Source: Alphaproteobacteria bacterium
GTDB lineage: Bacteria; Pseudomonadota; Alphaproteobacteria; CAAGCB01; CAG-977
Assembly (NCBI GenBank): GCA_900768875.1
Contig: CAAGEP010000018.1
Coordinates: 1-18,303 of the forward strand
Length of the DNA stretch: 18,303 nt
Reading direction: 5' to 3'
Shown: one piece after another, positions 8,239 through 14,563 of the stretch
How positions within the stretch are numbered: the first letter of the stretch is position 1
Layout: every line of letters begins with the position of its first letter
Notes under the pieces: model-generated
What the model saw: the letters and a program-made list of their open reading frames with translations, nothing else
Told to the model about the DNA's origin: nothing
The model's database searches: none
Translations under genes and position numbers: made by a program

Positions 8239-10257
8239 TTACCATTTGCGGTAATACAATGTTTCTTTCATGCCGTCCAAAGAGGTTGTGTATTCCGTAA
8301 CGCCTTCTTCCGGGACATCAAACATACGCAGAATAATGGTATGCGGCGATCTGTTCGTCATAAACGGAACGATTTGCGCATCATCCACGCCGACGCCGAC
8401 CAACGTGCTGCGGATAAGGGCGAAACGTTTTTCCTGCAAAGGAATATTCTCGTTGCTCATACGGACTTCGATGGCGCGTTGAATATCTTTTTTGACGCGC
8501 AGGCCGAAAGCTTTTATCCACTTGACGGATTGCGCCGAAATGTCCGTTCCGTTTGGTTTGAACGTCAATCGGATTTCCGTCGGCAGAATGGACTGCTCTT
8601 TGGCGGTATCTGTTTTCGGTGCGACGTTTTGCAAAGCGGCGGCTTGAGGCGGCGGCTGTTTTTTTACGGGCGCGGGTGCGGGCGAATCTTTTTTGTCGGA
8701 AGTTTCCACATTCGATCCCAAGCTGGGCAAAGTGCTTTCTTCGGGCTGGCTGAAAATGGAAAACAGCTTGTTGACCAAAGATGAATCCGTTCCTTTTTCT
8801 TCGGCAGAGGGTTGGGCGGAGCCGGAAGGCGCGGGAATAACGGGCGCGGAAGATTGGGCGGGTTTGCTTGCGGCCTGCGGAGCCGTTTGCGTTGCGGAAA
8901 CAGGCAAGCCGGCGGCCGGTCCCAAAGGCAGCAAAACGGGATTGGCAATCGCCTCGGGTTTTTCCGCTTTGCCGACGGTGCGGACGGGCGCAGAGGATAT
9001 TTCCGCGGTTTCGGCGGGCTGTTCCTCGGCGGGTTTGGCGTCTTCCGCGGCAATGCGGAACGCTTTTGCCGTTTCGGCGGGGCGGCTATCGCTGATGGTC
9101 CACACGGACGGCGCGTCGGATTGAGACAGGCTGGTCCAAACGGCGGCCTCTTTGCGGTCAAGCCAGTTCAAGGATTTTTCAGAATCGGCGGGCTGTTCTA
9201 TTTTTTTCGCGCGGCCGTTTTTGTAAATGATTTTGGCTGTTTCCTGCGGCATCGGGCTTTCTTTCGCACGCGGTTTGTCGGGGGCGGAAACTTCCTTTTT
9301 AACCGCCAGAGCGTTAGCGGATTTTCCATCGACTTTTGCGACTTTCCACGGGCTTTTCGGTAAAAATTCCGATTTTTGCGCAAGTTGCTCTTTGGTTAAA
9401 AACGGCGAGGAAGCGGGCTTTGCGGGTTCTGTTTTGGCAACGGCTACGGGCGCGGGAGTCTGTTTCGGTTCCGCGGTCGCGTCCGTTTCGTGCGCGGCGG
9501 CGGCGGCGGTTTTTGTTCCGCCGTTCATAAAGCTTTCATTTGCCTGTTCTTTTTTGATTTTTTCACGCAAAGCCGCAATGTCTATCCATCGTTCCGCCGT
9601 TTGTTCGGGCTTTGCGGCCTGTTTTGAAACGGGCTTTCCGACAGGTTCGGCTTGCGCGACGGCTTTGGGCGCGGTCGGGCTGTCGGGCAAATCGGGTTTC
9701 ACGGCATCCGTTTCGGCAACGGCGGTTTCGTCATCCGTCAGCAAATCCTGTGAATCCAAAACGGCTTGATCGGACGCGTCCAATACGCTTTGACCGGCAA
9801 CCAACAAATCGTCCAAAGAAACGGGCAGGTTGTCCGCATCGGGAATATCGTCGTCATTTTCAACGGGAATTTCAACAGAAACGGAAGCGGGGTTCGGACG
9901 GATGACGGGCGGTCGTTTAAACGTTGGCGCGGGCGCGGCCGGCAAGTCGGCTTTTGCAACGGTTTGCACGGCGGACTGCGGTTTGTAAAAAGCTGCGGGA
10001 GCGTTTTCAGTCGAATCCTTAAATATTATATAAGGCGAGGCCGCCGGCTTTTTTTCGGCGGAAAAAGGCTGAACGTCAACATACGCTTGGATGAATTCGT
10101 CGCGGGAAACCGCACTGCGGTGGTTTTTCAAAACATAGAAGGAAAACTTGCACAGTCCCGCGACCAACAGGAAACAGGCGAACACAAAAATGGCCGTTCC
10201 TGCCGTCAACGGCAGTTTTTTCCGGTTTTCAGGGGATTTGTCCAAAGCTTCAGTCAT
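8239..10257 (-). CDS. Inner-membrane protein with long disordered linker and degenerate OmpA-like C-terminus
   Basis: This 672-residue protein has a short cytoplasmic N-terminus, one uncleaved membrane segment (about 18-42), and some 500 residues of Pro/Ala/Glu/Lys-rich low-complexity sequence. A compact C-terminal domain follows (about 556-672). That domain resembles the OmpA peptidoglycan-binding fold: a strand (IRLTFKPNGTDIS), a helix, a strand (AIEVRM), then N604-x2-L607-x3-R611 with a following helix and a GVGVDDAQI turn, the same spacing as the OmpA N-x2-L-S-x2-R motif. The usual GHTD aspartate loop is shortened and its Asp is not evident, so muramyl-peptide binding is doubtful. The ribosome binding site before the ATG at 10257 is weak. 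It heads the pil cluster, so a role anchoring or gating the pilus machine is inferred, not shown. Confidence 0.7.
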   Translation of the reverse strand: MTEALDKSPENRKKLPLTAGTAIFVFACFLLVAGLCKFSFYVLKNHRSAVSRDEFIQAYVDVQPFSAEKKPAASPYIIFKDSTENAPAAFYKPQSAVQTVAKADLPAAPAPTFKRPPVIRPNPASVSVEIPVENDDDIPDADNLPVSLDDLLVAGQSVLDASDQAVLDSQDLLTDDETAVAETDAVKPDLPDSPTAPKAVAQAEPVGKPVSKQAAKPEQTAERWIDIAALREKIKKEQANESFMNGGTKTAAAAAHETDATAEPKQTPAPVAVAKTEPAKPASSPFLTKEQLAQKSEFLPKSPWKVAKVDGKSANALAVKKEVSAPDKPRAKESPMPQETAKIIYKNGRAKKIEQPADSEKSLNWLDRKEAAVWTSLSQSDAPSVWTISDSRPAETAKAFRIAAEDAKPAEEQPAETAEISSAPVRTVGKAEKPEAIANPVLLPLGPAAGLPVSATQTAPQAASKPAQSSAPVIPAPSGSAQPSAEEKGTDSSLVNKLFSIFSQPEESTLPSLGSNVETSDKKDSPAPAPVKKQPPPQAAALQNVAPKTDTAKEQSILPTEIRLTFKPNGTDISAQSVKWIKAFGLRVKKDIQRAIEVRMSNENIPLQEKRFALIRSTLVGVGVDDAQIVPFMTNRSPHTIILRMFDVPEEGVTEYTTSLDGMKETLYYRKW

Positions 10258-10544
10258 GGTTTTCGCTGCGAGTGGTTCAAAGATATTTTGCTTCAGTCTA
10301 GGCGCAAAGTTCTTAACTATCGGTAAACATCCCGTTTATTTCTTTATAAAGGGGCGTTAAGCGTTTGAAAAGGAAAATGTCAGAAATGTTAAACTTTTTT
10401 TGCGCCTCTGTCTTTATTCCGAAAAATCGTTTTGAATCAAATTGTTATGCGAAAACAGGAAGGGGCGTTTTTTGAATGGACTTTTCAAGGGGTTTTCCTT
10501 ATTCTGAAAATATAAGGGTTTAAGCTTAGACAAGGAGAAACAAA
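10258..10544. promoter_or_regulatory. Divergent intergenic region between pil and virB transcription units
   Basis: These 287 bp separate two divergently transcribed clusters and hold no credible gene. The sequence is A/T-rich with several T runs, as expected of promoters in both directions. The clearest element is an inverted repeat CCTTAT (10497-10502) and ATAAGG (10512-10517), 28 bp before the virB2 start. It overlaps the most likely -10 zone and could be an operator. I found no good -35/-10 pair in either direction, so exact promoters are not assigned. Confidence 0.45.
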
Positions 10545-10841
10545 ATGAAACTTTTATATTTAGCTCTTGCCGTTCTGTTTGCGTCCACCGACAGCTCGGC
10601 CGCTGCCGTTTTCGATACAGTCAGAAGCAAAAGTAAAGACTTGTTTGAAAACGTCAAAACGGTTGTTTTCGTTGTCGGCGGTTTCGGTCTGGTCGGTTTG
10701 GCTTGCGGTGCTATTTTCGGTGCCGTTAAGTGGAAATGGTTTGCCTCTTTGGCAATCGGTTTGGCCATTCTGGCGGTCGCGGGTGCGATTGTTGACTATG
10801 TCACGGGCGCCGGCCCCGGCTTCAGCGATACGTTGAAGTAA
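10545..10841 (+). CDS. virB2: VirB2/TrbC-like type IV secretion pilin
   Basis: This 98-residue protein has the VirB2 layout: a signal peptide (cleavage near SSAA, about residue 20), a short polar stretch, then two membrane helices (about 38-60 and 66-87) joined by a small basic loop (AVKWKW), ending in a short polar tail. VirB2-type subunits form the conjugative or secretion pilus. The ATG has GGAG 7 bases upstream. It is followed directly by a strong terminator, then virB3 and virB4, the standard order. The family is very divergent in sequence, so the call rests on size, topology and position. Confidence 0.8.
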   Translation: MKLLYLALAVLFASTDSSAAAVFDTVRSKSKDLFENVKTVVFVVGGFGLVGLACGAIFGAVKWKWFASLAIGLAILAVAGAIVDYVTGAGPGFSDTLK

Positions 10842-10854
10842 GATCTGAAAAGAG

Positions 10855-10890
10855 ATTGCCGCAGAGAAATCTGCGGCAATTTTTTTATTT
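10855..10890 (+). terminator. Intrinsic terminator between virB2 and virB3
   Basis: A perfect 11-bp stem (10855-10865 with 10870-10880) on a GAAA loop is followed by seven T. It lies 13 bp after the virB2 stop. It would end most virB2 transcripts and so uncouple pilin level from virB3-virB4. Confidence 0.9.
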
Positions 10891-10901
10891 TATCGAAAGC
10901 C

Positions 10902-10930
10902 TTTATTTATTCAGACAAAGCTTTTATAAT
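10902..10930 (+). promoter_or_regulatory. Putative promoter for virB3-virB4
   Basis: A consensus -10 box TATAAT (10925-10930) is preceded at 17 bp by TTTATT (10902-10907), a poor match to TTGACA. It lies after the virB2 terminator and 59 bp before the virB3 start, so it would restart transcription for virB3 and virB4. The -10 is convincing, the -35 is not. Confidence 0.4.
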
Positions 10931-10988
10931 CGAAGAAAGGATTTGTTTATTTTTTTTCGCTAAACTGTCCGGCGAAAGGATTGCCTGT

Positions 10989-11279
10989 ATGAGAGAACCG
11001 ATTTTGAAAGCGATTGCCATGCCGCCCCGTTTGTTTTGGGCGCCGTTTTTGCCGGCGGCGGCAAATCTGGCGGTGCAGTTCCCCATCATGTTCATGGGAT
11101 TGGGGGTTTTTAAAATGAATCCGCTGATTTTCATTTTTCCGATTGTCATTGCGCATGCTTTTTTGGCGGTCTATGGGGCAAAAGAGCCGCATTTGTCCGC
11201 AATGATGCAGTCGTACGGCCGTTTTGCGGGCGGATCCGTCAATATTTATAAAAGCAAAGGAGTGAAACTTGCTCCCTGA
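10989..11279 (+). CDS. virB3: VirB3-like type IV secretion inner-membrane protein
   Basis: This 96-residue protein has a short N-terminal stretch with a Pro pair, two membrane segments (about 18-38 and 44-62) and a basic cytoplasmic tail beginning GAKEPHL, which is the VirB3/TrbD layout. VirB3 works with VirB4 at the inner-membrane base of the apparatus, and the two are sometimes fused. The ATG has AAAGGA about 8 bases upstream. Its end overlaps the start of virB4 by 11 bp, in keeping with this partnership. Confidence 0.85.
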   Translation: MREPILKAIAMPPRLFWAPFLPAAANLAVQFPIMFMGLGVFKMNPLIFIFPIVIAHAFLAVYGAKEPHLSAMMQSYGRFAGGSVNIYKSKGVKLAP

Positions 11280-13692
11280 CAGTATTTTCAGCGTTTTTGT
11301 TCAGAGTCTGGGAACGGGCGAAGTTCTGGTCAGTCTGCTGGGCATTGTTTCCGCCGCCGCGTTTGCGGGGCTGTTGGCGACCAAGCTGGGCGAAATCATC
11401 CTGCCGCGTCCGAAGGAAACGCAGGTTGCCGATTTTTTGCCGTTCGAGCGGCTGAGAGAAGACGGAACGACCATTGAATGTCATGACGGCACTTTGGTTC
11501 GCGTTTTTGCCGTCAAAGGCGCGGATTTGGCGATGGTTCAGCCCGAAATGCGCGAAGCCATGCTGGAAGCGCGCAAAAGCTTTATCGATTCGCTGGGGGA
11601 TTTGAACGTCGTCGCCCGCTTTATTACGATTCGCGAACTGGTGCCTTTGGGTGACGAAGTGCGCCACGAAAACAAACTGCTGGCAATGATTTCCGACCAG
11701 TGGGATCAAAATTTGAACCGTGTGTTCCGAAACAGGCACTACATTGTTTTGTCGGTCAAGGAACGCAAGAACCATTTGCGCGATTTAAATCAGGCGGCAC
11801 AGGCGTTGACCGCCGTTTTGGACGGTTATGAACCGACGGCGCTGTTTGAAACAAAAGGCAGCGATTTGGAACAGAGTCCGTTTACTTTCTTTGCCCGCTT
11901 GTGTTCGCCGATTTCAACACCGAAGCCGCGCGTCGGTTCGCTGGAAGGGTCGGAGTTGAAATCCATGCTGACCGCCGACTACATCCACTTTACGGGCGAC
12001 GAGGGGCTCATCCGATTTTTTACGGGCGAAAGCGAATTGTACTGCATTGTCATGGGATTGCGCGCCCCCGGTGATTATATTGATGAACAGATGTTTTCCG
12101 ATTTGCTGTCGATTGATGTCGAAATCACGCTGTTGCATACCGTGATGCCGATTCCCAAAGTGAAGGCTTTGGCGATTTTGATGCAGCAAAAACGCATGGC
12201 GCGTGTTACCAGTTTTTCGGGTTCGACCGTCGATCAATACGATGAAGCGATTGAAACATTGGATTCGACGGACAGCGAAACGCAAACGCTGTGCCATTAT
12301 TCCATGACTCTGTTCGTTTACGGCACAACCAAAGAGGAATTGGATTTCGGTCAGATGGAAATCGAACGCATCTGCCGTTTGTACGGGGTGACTCCCGTAC
12401 GCGAAGGGTGGGTCGCGCAGGCGTCTTTCTTTGCTCAATTCCCGACGTACGACATTTATCCGCGCACTTATTCGTTTTTGTCGCGTGCGGTGGCTACGGC
12501 AATCAACCTTGAAAAAGCAACCGAAGGCAATGAAAACAGCGACTGGGGCAAGGGACCCATCACCATTTTCCGCACGGTCAGCGGCACGGCGTACAGGTGG
12601 CAGTTCCATGTCACGGCGGCGGCCAACGCGGTGGCGCACTGTATTCTGCTGGGTTCAACCGGTCAAGGTAAAACCACGTTGCTGGCGTTTTTGGCGGGAC
12701 AGGCCATGCGCCACAGCGATTTGCGCGTTTACTTCTTCGACCGCCACCGCGGTGTCGAAGTGTTCTGCCGCGCGATTCAAGGCGCGTATGTGAACTTTGA
12801 CGGCGACAAAGACTCGACGTCCATGAATCCGTTTTCGTGCAAAGACGTTCCCGAAAACCGCGCGTTTTTGCGCCGTTGGCTGAAAGCGATTACCATGGTT
12901 GACGACGCCGTTTCCGAAAAGGAAATCGCGCGCGCCGTAACGACGGCTTTCGATTATCTGCGCCCCGAGGAACGCACTTTGAAAAACCTGCACAAAAGCT
13001 GTTTTTCTCCGACGGGGGCGATGCGCCGCGAACTGTTCCGCTGGGTCAACGATCAGCAGTACGGGCTGATTTTCAATTCGCCGAACGATACGCTGGATTT
13101 AACGGCGCACTTTATCGCATTCGACTTTACCCATATTTTTGAAGACGAAGTATTGGCGCCTGCGGTCATCAGCTACATTATGCAGCGTATTCACAGCGTT
13201 TCGGGTCAGACGGGCGATCCCAGTCTGATTATGATTGACGAAACCGCGCCTATGCTGAAACACCCGATGTTCCGCGATCAGTTCGTCATCGGTTTGCAGG
13301 AAGGGCGTAAAAAGCGGCAAGCGTATTTGTGCGCGTTCCAACAGCCGAACATCGTCGATTCGCTGGGCATGGGCGAAGTGATTCGCGGTCAGTGTCAAAC
13401 GGTTATTTTCTTCCGCAACCCGCAGGGAATGGAGGAAGATTACGAAAACTGGCGATTGACGCCGCACGAACGCGACTTTGTGTTCGGCCGTGCGTTCAAA
13501 GAATTGAAATACGCGATTCTGGTTTCGCGACCCGCCGTGGGCGAATCGGTGATTCTGGACGTGAACTTAGGCGGATTGGGGCCGTTTTTGAAGTTGTATT
13601 CTTCGGGACGCAAGCACGTTTTGTTGGCGGAACAACTGATGAAAGAATACGGGCCGGAGGCTTTCGTTGAAAAATATCTGGAAGTGGCGTAA
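11269..13692 (+). CDS. virB4: VirB4-family type IV secretion ATPase
   Basis: This 807-residue protein is the largest conserved ATPase of type IV secretion systems and powers pilus biogenesis and substrate transfer from the inner membrane. It has a hydrophobic N-terminal segment (about 17-38), the CagE/TrbE/VirB N-terminal domain (about 50-430), and a RecA-like domain with Walker A GSTGQGKTT (about 462-470) and Walker B SLIMIDE (about 652-658). A QEGRKKRQ motif near 677 and a downstream Gln pair follow. Length fits the family. The start is a TTG at 11269: an in-frame TGA lies only 4-6 bases upstream (11263-11265), AGGAG precedes the TTG by 6 bases, and the first in-frame ATG would remove the N-terminal domain start. 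It overlaps virB3 by 11 bp. Confidence 0.96.
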   Translation: MLPDSIFSVFVQSLGTGEVLVSLLGIVSAAAFAGLLATKLGEIILPRPKETQVADFLPFERLREDGTTIECHDGTLVRVFAVKGADLAMVQPEMREAMLEARKSFIDSLGDLNVVARFITIRELVPLGDEVRHENKLLAMISDQWDQNLNRVFRNRHYIVLSVKERKNHLRDLNQAAQALTAVLDGYEPTALFETKGSDLEQSPFTFFARLCSPISTPKPRVGSLEGSELKSMLTADYIHFTGDEGLIRFFTGESELYCIVMGLRAPGDYIDEQMFSDLLSIDVEITLLHTVMPIPKVKALAILMQQKRMARVTSFSGSTVDQYDEAIETLDSTDSETQTLCHYSMTLFVYGTTKEELDFGQMEIERICRLYGVTPVREGWVAQASFFAQFPTYDIYPRTYSFLSRAVATAINLEKATEGNENSDWGKGPITIFRTVSGTAYRWQFHVTAAANAVAHCILLGSTGQGKTTLLAFLAGQAMRHSDLRVYFFDRHRGVEVFCRAIQGAYVNFDGDKDSTSMNPFSCKDVPENRAFLRRWLKAITMVDDAVSEKEIARAVTTAFDYLRPEERTLKNLHKSCFSPTGAMRRELFRWVNDQQYGLIFNSPNDTLDLTAHFIAFDFTHIFEDEVLAPAVISYIMQRIHSVSGQTGDPSLIMIDETAPMLKHPMFRDQFVIGLQEGRKKRQAYLCAFQQPNIVDSLGMGEVIRGQCQTVIFFRNPQGMEEDYENWRLTPHERDFVFGRAFKELKYAILVSRPAVGESVILDVNLGGLGPFLKLYSSGRKHVLLAEQLMKEYGPEAFVEKYLEVA

Positions 13693-13705
13693 CCGTTCGG
13701 CAATT

Positions 13706-13745
13706 AAGGCAAAGAAGGCAAATATGCTTTCTTTGTCTTATTTTT
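13706..13745 (+). terminator. Intrinsic terminator after virB4
   Basis: A 15-bp stem with two G-T pairs (13706-13720 with 13725-13739) and a 4-base AATA loop is followed by A and five T. It begins 14 bp after the virB4 stop and separates virB2-B4 from the next operon. Confidence 0.75.
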
Positions 13746-13841
13746 GTCATATTTGCCACAACAAAAACCATTGTTTTGCCACAATTCTGTGGTTAAACTG
13801 AATATATAGCTAGGGAATTTCCTATTTAAGAGGAGGCTTTC
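13746..13841 (+). promoter_or_regulatory. Promoter and operator-like region of the secreted-protein operon
   Basis: Upstream of the gene at 13842 the 10-mer TTTGCCACAA occurs twice (13752-13761 and 13775-13784), 23 bp apart, about two DNA turns. The second copy overlaps an inverted repeat CCACA-N4-TGTGG (13779-13792). A possible promoter is TTGTTT (13771-13776), 17 bp, TAAACT (13794-13799). A near-palindrome TAGGGAATTTCCTA (13811-13824) lies between it and a strong AGGAGG site. Together these look like a controlled promoter, but the factor is unknown. Confidence 0.45.
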
Positions 13842-14534
13842 ATGAAAAGTTTATCATTATCCAAAATCATGGCGGCGGCGACGGCCGGTTTGGTTCTGCA
13901 GACTCAGACGGCAACCGCGTTTACGGTTCCCACTCTTGACATGTCCATGATTGCCGAAGCCATTCAGACGGCGACCGACCACGGCATTGAACTGGGCGAA
14001 ATCGGAACGCAGATTCAAGAAGGCATCAAGCTGAGCAAAACGTCGGGCAGTCCGCTGAGTTTGGAAGCGGGATTGAAAGTCGGCGAGGCGATCGGAGCCA
14101 AACAGTTGGCTAAAATCAAATACAGCGAAAAACAACAAAAGAAAATGAAAAAGGTTATGGAGAAGCTGGGGTTGCCGGAAAACGCATATAAAGATCCCGA
14201 GCAGCTGAATACCGCGCTGAACGCCATTCATGCCAAAGCCTTGAACGGAACTTTCACGGCAGAAGAACGCAAGCTGTGCATGACGACAATGGGTAAAATG
14301 CAACAAGATTTAACCGATCAGGCGTTGGTTGAATCCATGTCAACCCTGTCAAAAGCGGCAACGGGCGAAGACATGAAAGAAGTCATTAAAACAACGGTTT
14401 CGGGCAAGGATTTGACCCAACAGGAACAGGCCAAGCTGACGCAGAACCAGTTGATGTACGTTGAATTGACGAAAGCGTCAAAAGCTGAAGCAAACAAAAT
14501 GGCGGTGTCCGCAGTCAGCGCGCTGTGCGATTGA
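13842..14534 (+). CDS. Secreted VirB5-like helical protein (first of four)
   Basis: This 230-residue protein has a Sec signal peptide (cleavage near TATA-F, about residue 26). Its mature start FTVPTLDMSMIAEAIQ resembles the VirB5/TraC N-terminus (a Pro-x2-Asp element followed by a helix with Ile/Leu/Gln heptads). The rest is almost all alpha-helical and ends in ALCD with a penultimate-region Cys; a second Cys is in KLCMTT. VirB5 proteins are minor pilins found at the pilus tip and can mediate adhesion. The gene follows virB4, the normal virB5 position, but after a terminator and its own promoter. The AGGAGG site 5 bases before the ATG is the strongest in the window. VirB5 is an inference from position, size and helical layout, not from a strong motif. 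Confidence 0.5.
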   Translation: MKSLSLSKIMAAATAGLVLQTQTATAFTVPTLDMSMIAEAIQTATDHGIELGEIGTQIQEGIKLSKTSGSPLSLEAGLKVGEAIGAKQLAKIKYSEKQQKKMKKVMEKLGLPENAYKDPEQLNTALNAIHAKALNGTFTAEERKLCMTTMGKMQQDLTDQALVESMSTLSKAATGEDMKEVIKTTVSGKDLTQQEQAKLTQNQLMYVELTKASKAEANKMAVSAVSALCD

Positions 14535-14563
14535 TGCGTCAACCCGAAAGAAGGAGAACAGCC

